A stretch of 64,000 bases of DNA, from positions 13,339,962-13,403,961 of the forward strand of contig NC_067208.1 of the NCBI RefSeq assembly GCF_026262505.1, read 5' to 3'. How positions within the stretch are numbered: the stretch's first letter is position 1; every line of letters begins with the position of its first letter. Under the pieces are notes generated by a model that made no database searches, was not told where the DNA came from, and was given only the letters and a program-made list of their open reading frames with translations. Positions 1 to 9,127 of this stretch are shown one piece after another. The position numbers and the translations under genes are program-made. This stretch comes from Trichomonas vaginalis G3. Its lineage: Eukaryota > Parabasalia > Trichomonadida > Trichomonadidae.

Positions 1-64
1 ATAACCTTCTACCTTCTGCTCTAATTTGATTATCATTCATTTTAGCTGTTCCGTTTTTGTTCAT
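1..64 (-). CDS. 5' end of an unidentified gene, cut by the window edge
   Basis: A minus-strand frame starts with ATG at 64-62 and stays open to the window edge (21 codons visible, beginning MNKNGTAKMNDNQ). It is preceded by an AT-only stretch like those in front of the next two minus-strand genes, so it probably belongs to the same element. Too little is visible to name a product. Confidence 0.3.
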   Translation of the reverse strand, partial: MNKNGTAKMNDNQIRAEGRRL

Positions 65-299
65 TTATGTAAGAATAAAAAATTAAAAAATAAATAAAAA
101 TAAAGTTTATTTTTTTTAAAGTCCGAGACTCAGAGAGTCCAGGGCTAAAGTCCATAAAATGAATTAAGAACACATAAATTTTTATCATCTGCGACGTGAC
201 GAATACATTTTAATTTACTCAAGAATGCGTACCCTGATACATTAAATCTAATTCCTGTCTTATTTAATTTCACAACTTTGAAAAGGAATGTATGAATAG

Positions 300-1250
300 C
301 TATAAAATGATGAGATGATGTTTTATGGGTTGCTTCCATTTTTTCTGAAATAAATGAATAAATATAATGTTATAAGTTTTCATATCTTTTATGTTCTTAA
401 TAACGAATGGTATAGACCTTTCAACTTCGTCTTCCTTCGGTGCTGTTCTTTCATATGAAACATTATTGGTATCTTCAATAATGAAACCACAATCGCATAA
501 AATTTTATATGTACCAATTGTTTCTTTTGATATTTTATCTAACAAATCAAAAACTTTATCAACACCTGTACATTTATTTAAATAATAATTTGTGTAAATA
601 TCATGGTCTTCTTTCTTAATCGTATTTGTTGCATATGTTACATTTTTCAGTGCTTTTTTGAATTTTTCAGAATCAAGAGGAGGTGAAAGTAATATACAGG
701 GGTATTCTTCATTATCAATAAATTGTAACTTATGTTTACGAATAAATTTAGTACCTTCTTCTGAAAGTGTTTCGTCTATTTCACCATCTAATAAATTTTG
801 TGTTGATTCTGAGACATAATTTTTATATCTTTCTTCATGAGATTTCTGAACTGCTGATTCTGAAGCTGGGATATTCATTAAACCCTCTACTTCATTTTCA
901 TTATATTTTTCAACTTCTCTTAATTCCTTAATTTTTTCATCTATTTCATCTCTTATTTTTTCCAGTCTTTCAATTTCATCATATTCATCATCTTTAATCC
1001 GTTCTTCATAATATTCAGGGAAAACATCAGGTTCTTTAGGTTTTTCTTCTTCAGATGTGGGATATAAGAAATTTATAACATCATCTTTATTCATTTTTCC
1101 ATCATAATCTAAATCATTTAAAAACTCCGCGAATTTTTGACAATTTCTTAAATAATATTTACTAACCTCATAACCCGTCTCCTCTAATATATCCTTTATT
1201 TCCTCATTTGTGAATCCTAATTTTTTAACGTCGTTAGTTTTGACACTCAT
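300..1250 (-). CDS. Hypothetical acidic, charged protein of the left-edge element
   Basis: 316-codon frame of unknown function, rich in Glu, Lys, Asp and Asn. Residues ~1-65 look helical and include an EF-hand-like stretch (DLDYDGKMNKDDVINFL). Residues ~90-125 are a charged heptad-like segment that could form a coiled coil. No catalytic motif or membrane segment is visible. The start ATG at 1250 follows an AT-only leader shared with the neighbouring minus-strand gene. A short frame at 145-339 overlaps its 3' end and may be a separate small gene of the same element. I assign the gene to the element by position and leader motif only. Confidence 0.5.
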   Translation of the reverse strand: MSVKTNDVKKLGFTNEEIKDILEETGYEVSKYYLRNCQKFAEFLNDLDYDGKMNKDDVINFLYPTSEEEKPKEPDVFPEYYEERIKDDEYDEIERLEKIRDEIDEKIKELREVEKYNENEVEGLMNIPASESAVQKSHEERYKNYVSESTQNLLDGEIDETLSEEGTKFIRKHKLQFIDNEEYPCILLSPPLDSEKFKKALKNVTYATNTIKKEDHDIYTNYYLNKCTGVDKVFDLLDKISKETIGTYKILCDCGFIIEDTNNVSYERTAPKEDEVERSIPFVIKNIKDMKTYNIIFIHLFQKKWKQPIKHHLIIL

Positions 1251-1352
1251 TTTCTTACGAATTAAAAAAATAAATTATTCAAAAATGTAAGACATGAATT
1301 TTTAAAGTTTATTTTTAAAAAATTTTTTTATTTCATTATGGTAGTGAATCTT

Positions 1353-1943
1353 TCATTCATGAAAATAATTATTTCTAATTTCTTTTATTCTCTCGTACAT
1401 ACTAGATTTGAAGAATTCAGAACATTTCCCATAATCTCCTAAATGTTTTCTTATCCCTAACGTGTGCCAGTTATTATATGAAACTGAATAAACTTTATCT
1501 TTATCTTTACACCTTTCATCACTTCCAATATATTTATATCTCAGTTTTGATTTAGCATTTTCATATTCATTAACGTTTAATAATTCACAGTCTTCCTTTT
1601 TAAATATATGTTTAAGATATTCAGGATTTAATACTCTACGTTTATATGCTCCTAACTTAGTTCTAAATGTTTTTCTACAAAATTTAGGAATTCCATCCTC
1701 TTTAATGTCATCAATGATTTCCATTTCATTATTTTCAATTTCTTCTTCTCGTTTATGAGGTCTTTGATTATGACTCCATTGATTCCATGAAATTAAATAT
1801 TCTTTATCATTATATTTATACCTCATTAGCTTATTTTGGCTTTCATATTCATTTAATAATTCACAATCTTCATTTTTAAATTGAAGTTTAACCCATTCAG
1901 GATTTAAACAATGTTTAATTAATCGCGGAATATCTGACATCAT
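1353..1943 (-). CDS. Hypothetical protein with two copies of a ~45-residue module
   Basis: 196-codon frame of unknown function. It holds an internal duplication: residues ~13-56 and ~105-159 both begin LNPE and contain K-EDCELLN, a RYKY core and a closing W (NQW, NNW). Modules of this kind (Cys, LLN, then Y-rich strands and a closing W) recur in proteins of large DNA viruses and virus-like transposons, where they may bind nucleic acid; that role is inference. The start at 1943 follows an AT-only leader with the same core as the leader of the 300-1250 gene. The copies have diverged, so the duplication is old. Confidence 0.55.
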   Translation of the reverse strand: MMSDIPRLIKHCLNPEWVKLQFKNEDCELLNEYESQNKLMRYKYNDKEYLISWNQWSHNQRPHKREEEIENNEMEIIDDIKEDGIPKFCRKTFRTKLGAYKRRVLNPEYLKHIFKKEDCELLNVNEYENAKSKLRYKYIGSDERCKDKDKVYSVSYNNWHTLGIRKHLGDYGKCSEFFKSSMYERIKEIRNNYFHE

Positions 1944-2182
1944 CTATATATAGCTTCTTTTATAAAAGATAAAAAAATAAATTATTTTAAAAATAACTTT
2001 AATTTTTTAATGGTTTATAAATAAATATATTTTAATGCATCGTCTATATATAGATGTAACAAAAAAAGCCACTAAACCCGTCATACCTACTACTAAGTCG
2101 GAATCCCTTCTCAAAAGTTCGTTTTTATCGAGTGCGAAATTATTTATAGTTATAAAGTAATGATTGCAAAATAAAATTTTTA
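1944..2182. other. Intergenic region between left-edge element and Rab gene
   Basis: About 240 bases, AT-rich. It holds the AT-only leader of the minus-strand gene and a short palindrome, CTATATATAG, present twice (about 1942 and 2044). The boundary between element and host DNA probably lies here, but I found no terminal repeat marking it. Confidence 0.4.
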
Positions 2183-2188
2183 TCACAC
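2183..2188 (+). promoter_or_regulatory. Initiator (Inr) of the Rab gene
   Basis: TCACAC matches the trichomonad Inr (TCA+1YW). Transcription would start at A2185, 15 bases before the ATG at 2200. Confidence 0.55.
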
Positions 2189-2199
2189 ATCGGTGAATT

Positions 2200-2817
2200 A
2201 TGAAATTTATTTTGAGGATGAACAGCGAAGGACTTGACTTTGTTCCTCATCACAAGATCGTTTTGCTTGGCAACTCAGGTTGTGGTAAGACATCAATCAT
2301 TTACAGATACGTTTCAGATGCTTTTACTTTAGAAACGAAATCAACTGTCGGCGGAAATCACCAAAAAAAGAGGGTTCAGCTTGATTCAGGCCCGGTTGAT
2401 CTTTTCATATGGGATACCGCAGGTCAGGAACGATTTCAAGCTTTAATGCCTCTTTATGCCAGATCATCTGATCTTGCAATTATCACCGCTTCAATTACTG
2501 ATAAGCATTCATTCGATGCATTAGATCAATGGATCGAATTAGTTCAAAATGCATGCACGCCATGCCCACCTTTAGTATTAGCAGTAAATAAAATGGATGA
2601 TTACGAACGCGCTACAATGACATCAGACGAAATTAACGATTTATTTAAAGATAAGTTCAGGGCTATTTTCTTCGTTTCTGCTTTATCAGGTGAAAATATC
2701 GATCAACTTTTCAATTTTGTTGCTTTAGAAGCTAATGTATTTTCAAAACAAAATGCACCGGCGCAACCAGAAGTTAATGTCGAAGAAAAACCAAAATCAG
2801 AACGCCATTGCTGCTAG
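2200..2817 (+). CDS. Rab-family small GTPase
   Basis: 205-residue Ras-superfamily GTPase of Rab type, expected to act in membrane traffic. All nucleotide-binding motifs are visible: P-loop GNSGCGKT (24-31), switch-I Thr at ~49, WDTAGQERF (71-79, with catalytic Gln76), NKMD (130-133) and SAL (160-162). The C-terminus ends in HCC, a Rab-type double-cysteine prenylation site, so the protein should be membrane anchored. Switch I (ETKSTVGGNH) departs from the usual Rab effector sequence, so the subfamily is unclear. The first ATG lies 15 bases from an initiator; a second ATG at 2218 would remove six residues and cannot be excluded. The gene stands alone. Confidence 0.93.
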   Translation: MKFILRMNSEGLDFVPHHKIVLLGNSGCGKTSIIYRYVSDAFTLETKSTVGGNHQKKRVQLDSGPVDLFIWDTAGQERFQALMPLYARSSDLAIITASITDKHSFDALDQWIELVQNACTPCPPLVLAVNKMDDYERATMTSDEINDLFKDKFRAIFFVSALSGENIDQLFNFVALEANVFSKQNAPAQPEVNVEEKPKSERHCC

Positions 2818-3621
2818 ATTTATATTTTATATAAAATCGCCAACTAATACGACAGTTTGTTTTCCAATAAATAATGATAACTACTATCATTCTTCAAGTT
2901 TTTCCGGAAATTAATGTTAAATTTCTATTTTTCATAATTATTTTTTTTATGTGGAATTTATTCATAAAACATCATATATAAAACATGAGGTAATAGCTTT
3001 TAGAAAGTTCTTCATAAATAATGCCATATTTTGCCAGAAATCTATTTAGAATATCATGGTATCATAGGTATTTCCCTTCATTTTACATCAATTTAGGCTT
3101 AGGGGCTAAATTAAATGATTATTTCCAGCTAATAATTCAAGAGTTACATAACTTGAAATGGTGTAATTATTTGAATCCTGTGAAGTTTTGTATTATTCAT
3201 GGAACTTATCATTTATGATGCACATTACGTTATAATTGACTTATTGGTAAGATAATACTTTGTGGCACTGCAGAAAGAACGAACAATCAGATATGAAATT
3301 ATGGAACTTCCATTAAATTTGACTTATCGTTATACCTAAAATCAGGTATATGTATTTAAGTTTATTTTAGGAATTTCAGAAGCAAATTCGATCATTAAAT
3401 GAGAACTTGGATAATTTATAAACAATCAACCTTTTGTTTTATGGCTTAATATTATGAAAGCATGCTATATGTAAGGAAGTTATTAGCTCAGCTTAGCAAT
3501 AAAATTTTTCTGATTTTTCAGAAAATGAATCGGCTTGAAATTTCTATAAAACAATCAATTTGACAATTGATTCCAATCATCATTAAGATGAAAATTATGT
3601 ACTAATTTCCCACAAAAATTT
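2818..3621 (+). other. Intergenic, no gene seen
   Basis: AT-rich DNA without convincing coding potential. A 65-codon frame at 3021-3218 has no recognisable features. The stretch ends at the target duplication of MITE copy A. Confidence 0.6.
3613..3621. repeat. Left target-site duplication of MITE copy A
   Basis: CAAAAATTT, repeated exactly at 4233-4241 on the other side of the element. Confidence 0.75.
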
Positions 3622-4232
3622 GGCAAACCCAAATTTTAGCTAAAAGTGACAGGGGAAAAAAACGTTTAGTATTAAAAAAAAAAGACCGATGAGAGCTTCG
3701 TTCGAAATATAGAGGGAACTGAGAATGCGCAACCATTCTCAGGGAATATTGGATGCTATTCCCGTTCCCTCTGTATGGAAAATTGAGGTTTTCAAAGGGA
3801 GTTAAAATAATATCAAATTTATACTAATTTACTTCAAAATACAAAAGTATTTGACAGCTAAAATTAGTTACTTTAGCAAGCCTATCAATACCCTTTTACG
3901 ATTATTGCTACTTTTTCGAAATAAAATAAATTTATTATCAAAAACCTTTTTTTTTCTTAGTAAAAATAAACGAAATTTTTTACCTTATGAACTTTTGATG
4001 GAAATATGCAAATTTAAAATAATAAAGAAAGCCGCGAGCGAATCGAGCGGCTTAGGTCTAAGATTTTGATTCAAATCTTTGCTTATATTCCTTAAATTCT
4101 TTATGAAACTCGCAACAGTTCCATAAAAAATTTTAAATTCTAAACTGTCGAAATTACCGATCGGTAATCACACCCTTCACGGGTGTGTCACTTTTACAGG
4201 CGTGTCACTTTTAGCTAAAATTACCCCTACTC
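3622..4232 (+). mobile_element. Non-autonomous DNA transposon (MITE-like), copy A
   Basis: 611-bp element, present three times in the window (also 30748-31890 and 37360-38261). The left end reads GGCAAACCC and the right end CCCCTACTC. Just inside both ends lies a shared inverted core, AATTTTAGCTAAAAGTGACA. The 9-bp direct repeat CAAAAATTT flanks it, which fits Mutator-like (MULE) or related transposition. Copy A holds a single 120-bp internal unit; copies B and C hold five and three. A folded three-way-junction sequence lies at 3712-3771. There is no transposase, so it must be moved in trans. The open frame across the unit (3851-4069) begins at TTG and is not a credible gene. Confidence 0.85.
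3712..3771 (+). other. Three-way-junction fold in MITE copy A
   Basis: An outer stem pairs GAGGGAAC (3712-3719) with GTTCCCTC (3764-3771) and encloses two perfect hairpins: GAGAAT/ATTCTC (3721-3726, 3735-3740) and GGGAAT/ATTCCC (3742-3747, 3758-3763). The same sequence is kept in copies B and C. Confidence 0.6.
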
Positions 4233-4241
4233 CAAAAATTT
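4233..4241. repeat. Right target-site duplication of MITE copy A
   Basis: CAAAAATTT, identical to 3613-3621. Confidence 0.75.
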
Positions 4242-4476
4242 TATGAATCTTCGATTAAAATTATTTCTAAATCAAAGAATTGGTATAAGCATTCAAAAAC
4301 AGATAGTTTAAATGATAAATGAGGTGGAGAAATGGGTATTCACAATTTTGAGAAGAACCCGACGGTTAATGAAATCATCTTTTTGAATCTCATTTATTTA
4401 CAAATAGACATTTAGCAGTATACATCTTGGGAAAAAAGTTTTGTGAATCTTCTCAAAAAGAATTGAACTGCTTTGT

Positions 4477-4482
4477 TCACTT
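4477..4482 (+). promoter_or_regulatory. Initiator (Inr) of the aminotransferase gene
   Basis: TCACTT matches the trichomonad Inr. Start at A4479 gives a 13-base leader to the ATG at 4492. Confidence 0.65.
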
Positions 4483-4491
4483 TTATTAAGG

Positions 4492-5694
4492 ATGCTCTCC
4501 CCTTATATGCTCAAATGCTCCAGCGGTGGCTCAGCCATCCGCAAGATGGATAACCTTGCTCAGCAACTCGCCAAGGAACATGGCGCCGACAAAATCCACA
4601 ACTTTACAATTGGAAATCCACGTGTCCCACCGCCAAAGGCCTACGTCGATGCTCTTAAGGAAGTTGCTGCTGAAGAGATCCCACTTTGCCACGGATATTC
4701 CTCCACACAAGGTGATGAGAAGCCCCGTGAAGTTCTTGCCAACTTATTCTCAGAAATTCAAGGCATTGAGATCAACCCAGACTGCATTATTCTCTCCTCT
4801 GGCTGCGCTGGTGCCATCAACGTTGCCCTCAGAACAATTCTCAACGTTGGAGATGAAGTCATTCTTACAGCTCCATACTTCCTTGAATATCCATTCTACA
4901 TAGAGAACTGGCATGCTGAAGTCAAGGTCCTCGACACAACATTCGAAGACAACTGGCAGATCGACCCAACAAAGCTCGAAGAAGTCATCACACCATTGAC
5001 ACGCGCTATCATCATCAACTCCCCACACAACCCAACAGGCACACTCCTTTCCCAGGAAACCGTCAACAAGATGTGCGAAGTTCTCGACCGCAAGTCAAAG
5101 GAATACGGCCGCCCAATCTACGTCATCTCCGATGATGTTTACTGCCGTGTCCTCGCTCCAGGAGCCAAGCACCACCAGATCTTCAACGTCTACCCATACT
5201 CCATCGTTGCTTATTCCCTTTCAAAGGATCTTTCCATCCCAGGTGAGCGTATTGGCTGCATCATTGTCAACCCTCTCCTCCAGAACTACAGGCTTCTCGT
5301 CCATTCCCTCGCTCACGCTAACGAAATCATGGGCTTCGTTCATGCAAACAGATTACACATGAGAATCATCCCAAAGGTCGTTCCAAACACATCAGATATC
5401 AACTTATACAACGAATCCCGCGATATGATCTGCAAGGCCTTGGATGAAGTCGGAATCAAATACGTCAAGCCACAGGGTGCATTCTACATCTTCCCGAAGA
5501 TCCCAGATGGCATCGACGAGTGGGACTTCTGCGAATGCCTTGCAAAGAACTTCATCATCGTCGTTCCAGGCTCTGCATTCGCTAAGAAGGGCTTCTTCCG
5601 CCTTTCATTCTGCAAGCCACCAAAGGATATCGAAATCGCCATCCCAATCATCAAGAAGGCTGTCACAGAGGCCTTAAAGCTCAAGAAGGAGTAA
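4492..5694 (+). CDS. PLP-dependent aminotransferase, class I/II (aspartate-aminotransferase fold)
   Basis: 400-residue fold-type I aminotransferase, full length for the family. It transfers an amino group between an amino acid and a 2-oxo acid using pyridoxal phosphate. Visible landmarks are the NPTG loop with Asn180, the acidic pair at 214-215 (the Asp that contacts the PLP ring nitrogen), the Schiff-base lysine K245 in SLSKDLSIPGERIG, and the substrate-carboxylate Arg370 in GFFRLSFC. The SKDLSIPGERIG context is typical of AspB/aromatic-type bacterial-like enzymes; aspartate, aromatic or alanine substrates cannot be separated by eye. No targeting peptide is seen, so it is probably cytosolic. 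Codons are strongly C-ending, unlike most neighbours, which suggests high expression. The ATG is 13 bases from an initiator. Confidence 0.93.
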   Translation: MLSPYMLKCSSGGSAIRKMDNLAQQLAKEHGADKIHNFTIGNPRVPPPKAYVDALKEVAAEEIPLCHGYSSTQGDEKPREVLANLFSEIQGIEINPDCIILSSGCAGAINVALRTILNVGDEVILTAPYFLEYPFYIENWHAEVKVLDTTFEDNWQIDPTKLEEVITPLTRAIIINSPHNPTGTLLSQETVNKMCEVLDRKSKEYGRPIYVISDDVYCRVLAPGAKHHQIFNVYPYSIVAYSLSKDLSIPGERIGCIIVNPLLQNYRLLVHSLAHANEIMGFVHANRLHMRIIPKVVPNTSDINLYNESRDMICKALDEVGIKYVKPQGAFYIFPKIPDGIDEWDFCECLAKNFIIVVPGSAFAKKGFFRLSFCKPPKDIEIAIPIIKKAVTEALKLKKE

Positions 5695-6157
5695 TTTCAT
5701 TCTTCCTAGCTCTTTTGGCAGTTATTAAACTAGTCATATAGCATTTCGTAACGTCCATTTTTACTCCTTTGCGCTCTTGTCATCAAATATTACTAAATAT
5801 TTTGGCGAATATAATTTTTCTTTTATTTTTCAATCATAATGAACCTACAAATACATTTTAATTCAATTTGTTAAGCAATCTGATCATAAATCATTATAAA
5901 CTATTTACAATATTTTATATAAATAAAAAATATAAAGATATATATGAATTTTATTAGGTTCTAGCACATACATTAGAGCTGTGGAGTAATGTTTACCAAG
6001 CAATATGGTCTATTTCTCTATATTATTTCAATCATATAAAATTATTAATGTTTAAAGAGAACAATATCGTTATCATTAAATCCTCTATAGGTGAGTGAAA
6101 TCAAATATCCTAAAGAAATCTATAGTTATCACATCATTAGTCAAAGGAAAAGTGATT
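5695..6157 (+). other. Intergenic, no gene seen
   Basis: AT-rich spacer between the aminotransferase and STT3 genes. No gene, RNA or repeat was recognised. Confidence 0.6.
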
Positions 6158-6163
6158 TCATAT
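6158..6163 (+). promoter_or_regulatory. Initiator (Inr) of the STT3 gene
   Basis: TCATAT lies 33 bases before the ATG at 6193. It supports that start over the longer in-frame extension, which begins upstream of this site at a GTG. Confidence 0.5.
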
Positions 6164-6192
6164 TGAAAAAAAAAAGTAAACTTTATAAAAAA

Positions 6193-8241
6193 ATGGCGTT
6201 CAGCTCAACTAGGAAAACTATACAGTTACTGATAGTCATTCTTTCATGTATTCTTTCAGTATTAGTTCGTCTATTTTCCAATGTTATCAATGAGCCAATT
6301 ATTCACGAATTCGACCCTCATTTCAACTGGAGATGCTCACAATTTATCGATCAACATGGTTTTTATGAATTTTTAGGCTGGTACGATAACATTTCATGGT
6401 ATCCACAGGGCCGTCCAGTTGGTGAAACATCATATCCAGGTCTTATGTACACATCCGTTTTATTCAAGAGAGTACTTGATTTCTTCCACATCAAAATCTC
6501 ACTTCTTCAAGTCTGTGTCCACATGGGTCCAGTTTTCGCTACATTAACCTGCTTACTTTCTTTCCTTTTCGGCCAACTCATCTACGATTCATCTCTTGGC
6601 TGTGTCTTTTGCATCCTCTCATCATTCGTTACAGGTATCATCTCACGTTCCGTTGCAGGATCCTACGATTATGAGTGCATTGCTCTTTTCATCATGCTTT
6701 TAGCCCTTTTCTCATTTGCCTATGCTCTTAAGAACGCCTCCATTTTACTCTCAATATTATCCGCCTTCTCTTTCGCCTACATGGCCCTCACATGGGGTGG
6801 TTACGTTTTTGTCGCCAATGCCATTCCTCTTTTCACTGTCGGTCTTATTGCAATCGGTCGCTATTCATGGCGCTTGCACGTTACATACAGCATCTGGGCA
6901 GTTGTCAGCTTAATTTTAATTGTTCAGATCCCATTCATTCATGAGAAGCTTATTTCCAAACCAGAGCACTTTGCCATGATTGCCACACTCTTTGGCATCC
7001 AAGGCTGGGGCTTCTTTACATATATTAACACCTCATTTTCAAAGAAAACATTTACAACGATTTCAACCTTCGTTATCTGTTCCGTACCATTATTATTCTT
7101 CGTCATTACAATTCTCCTTTCTACAGGCCTTGTCGGCGACTTTTCCGGCCGTCTATTACTTATGTTCGATCCAAGTTACGCTGCAAAGAACATTCCTATT
7201 ATTGCCTCAGTTGCCGAGCACCAGACATCATCATGGTCCGCTTATTTCATGGAATGCGCCTTCTTTATGGGCATATTCCCAGTTGGCTGCTTCTTCCTCA
7301 TCAAAGACCAGATTAAGATCAAGAATTCCATTCTCACCGAAGCCTCCATGCTTCTCTTAATCTACGGCCTCTCAACTCTCTATTTCGGAGGCATCATGAT
7401 TCGTTTGGTCCTTGTTTTCTCTCCAGCCTGCGTTTACATTGCCGGCATTGCCATCCACAAGATCTCCAAGGCCGCATTCCGTGCCAAACACGGTCCGAAA
7501 TGGGCAGCCATTTCATCCTTATTCTTTATCTGCGTTTTCTCTTTGTATCACTCTGTCTGGTTTGCCTGCTACTCGTATTCCGGCGACCACATCCACTTCT
7601 GGGTGAATACTCCTCGCGGACAGGAATCATCAGATGATTACAGAGAAGGATACAGATGGTTGTGGGAGAATACACACAGAGATGACAAAGTAATGAGTTG
7701 GTGGGATTATGGCTATCAGATCACTTCAATGGGTGGTCGCGGCTGTATGGCTGATGGTAACACTAACAACTTCACTCACATCGGTATCATTGGCATGACA
7801 ATGGGATCTCCTGAAGAAGTATCATGGAGATTGGCGAGAATGATGAACATGAAGTACTTGTTGGTCATTTTCGGAGGTGCTTCTGGATACGATGGTGATG
7901 ATATCAACAAGTTCATGTGGATGCCAAAGATCGCTAACCAGACATTCCACAACATCTCTGGTTCAATGTTCCAGAAGAAGGAAGGATACCCAATTGTTGG
8001 CCAGATACAGACAGATAATATGACTCACTCAATGATGTTTAAGATGTGCTACTACAACTTCAAGGATTATCAGATTCACCCAACTGTTCAGAAGGGATAT
8101 GATATCGCAAGAAGAACTCAGATATCAAGAGGACTTGATACACTCAAGTTCAATTTGTTCGAGGAAGCATTCTCTACAAAGAACTGGATCGTCAGAATTT
8201 ATAAGGTACTCGATGATCCACAATGGAATAGGGTCTATTAA
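6193..8241 (+). CDS. STT3: STT3 catalytic subunit of oligosaccharyltransferase
   Basis: 682-residue polytopic ER membrane enzyme that transfers the lipid-linked glycan to Asn in N-X-S/T sites. Residues ~10-480 carry about a dozen hydrophobic segments and the C-terminal ~200 residues are lumenal. STT3 landmarks are visible: the first acidic motif EFDPHFNWR (Asp41), SSYPG-like TSYPG (79-83), the second acidic motif GSYDYE (157-161), the WWDYG signature (503-507) just after DDK (497-499), and the DGNTNN loop behind it. I chose ATG 6193 because it gives the usual STT3 N-terminus and follows an initiator; an open frame continues 34 codons upstream without an ATG. Trichomonads are known to use a single-subunit or minimal OST. 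Confidence 0.95.
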   Translation: MAFSSTRKTIQLLIVILSCILSVLVRLFSNVINEPIIHEFDPHFNWRCSQFIDQHGFYEFLGWYDNISWYPQGRPVGETSYPGLMYTSVLFKRVLDFFHIKISLLQVCVHMGPVFATLTCLLSFLFGQLIYDSSLGCVFCILSSFVTGIISRSVAGSYDYECIALFIMLLALFSFAYALKNASILLSILSAFSFAYMALTWGGYVFVANAIPLFTVGLIAIGRYSWRLHVTYSIWAVVSLILIVQIPFIHEKLISKPEHFAMIATLFGIQGWGFFTYINTSFSKKTFTTISTFVICSVPLLFFVITILLSTGLVGDFSGRLLLMFDPSYAAKNIPIIASVAEHQTSSWSAYFMECAFFMGIFPVGCFFLIKDQIKIKNSILTEASMLLLIYGLSTLYFGGIMIRLVLVFSPACVYIAGIAIHKISKAAFRAKHGPKWAAISSLFFICVFSLYHSVWFACYSYSGDHIHFWVNTPRGQESSDDYREGYRWLWENTHRDDKVMSWWDYGYQITSMGGRGCMADGNTNNFTHIGIIGMTMGSPEEVSWRLARMMNMKYLLVIFGGASGYDGDDINKFMWMPKIANQTFHNISGSMFQKKEGYPIVGQIQTDNMTHSMMFKMCYYNFKDYQIHPTVQKGYDIARRTQISRGLDTLKFNLFEEAFSTKNWIVRIYKVLDDPQWNRVY

Positions 8242-9100
8242 TAAAACAAATAAAAAAACTCTGCATATTTTCTAATTATATATAATGTGTTTTTAATTAT
8301 ATCGAATTATAGGGCCCATTATACATCCTTGTTGATCAATGGATTTGGTGTATTTGATAAATCTTTTCAGTGCTGATATCATTTCGGATTTGTTCATTTG
8401 ATCATCTATAGCAATGTCAGTATTTTGAACCATTATAGATCACAATCTAGAGAAAATGCATTCATTTGAACTAATATTGATCAATATATCAATGAAAACA
8501 GTTTATATGAGAAAACTGATGAAATGCTTTTTTCTCATGAGGTTTCATTGTTAATATCATTCCGAATTAGTTTATTTGATAATCTAGAGTGATGCCAGTA
8601 TTTAGAACCATTATATATCAATTGTTCAGTTGCGAAGGGGCGGTGAATTGCTTGTTCTTATGTTGAACTCATTACATCAAATCATTTCATTATTGATTAG
8701 TATTTGTTTATATTTCTCAGAGACATTTTAATAGAGAACTAACATATGTTTCATCTTTGAACTTCATATATTTAATCAGTTTTAGAAAATGCAATATCAA
8801 ATTAAGACAAGCATTAAGATTTAATCAAATCACCATTATAACAGATAAATATGAAAATGGTTTAGAATGTGTATAAATTAATGTGTGGATATCTTTGAAA
8901 TAATATGTATTTCATCTATTTGTGAGCTATCATTGGTAAAATATCTCTAAAGTTGTTTTTGCTCAAATCTGACAAATAAAAATTTTGACATCGTAAATTA
9001 ATTTTGATGAAAAATTTTGAATAAAAAATCAAGAATTATATTGATTTTAGAGTCTGTATTAATATCTCTTGATTATTTATACTTGAATGGTCGCTGCATT
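8242..9100 (+). other. Intergenic with an old diverged duplication
   Basis: No gene seen. Two related ~75-bp stretches, about 8374-8451 and 8552-8630, share an ATATCATT..CGGATT-like start and a CAGTATTT.GAACCATTATA end, roughly 178 bp apart. They look like an old tandem duplication. Confidence 0.4.
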
Positions 9101-9127
9101 TCAGTTTTACACACGTTTACAAAATCG

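Larger units (their letters stand above)
1..2000 (-). mobile_element. Edge of a possible virus-like (Polinton/Maverick-type) element
   Basis: Minus-strand genes at 300-1250 and 1353-1943, and another starting at 64, lie close together and head to tail, unlike the host genes to the right. Each is preceded by a related AT motif (TAATTTATTTTTTTA type) rather than the host TCAYW initiator. The 196-residue product has two copies of a module of a kind common in large DNA viruses and virus-like transposons. The element continues left of the window, and I saw no terminal repeat. The Polinton/Maverick label is inference from gene style and from the abundance of these elements in Trichomonas. The visible frames are largely open; age cannot be judged. 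Confidence 0.35.

Noticed and set aside
3021-3218. 65-codon plus-strand frame
   Set aside because: No family resemblance, no initiator at the right spacing, AT-rich composition like its flanks.
3688-3785. Hammerhead-ribozyme-like core in the MITE (CCGATGAG, short stem, CGAAA, then a 13-bp stem)
   Set aside because: The core has C where the conserved U4 should be, the cleavage position would be G (not allowed in NUH), and no convincing stem I is present. It is better explained as part of the three-way-junction fold.
6091-6192. 34-codon upstream extension of STT3
   Set aside because: It begins with GTG, lacks an ATG, contains the likely initiator at 6158, and is not typical of STT3 N-termini.
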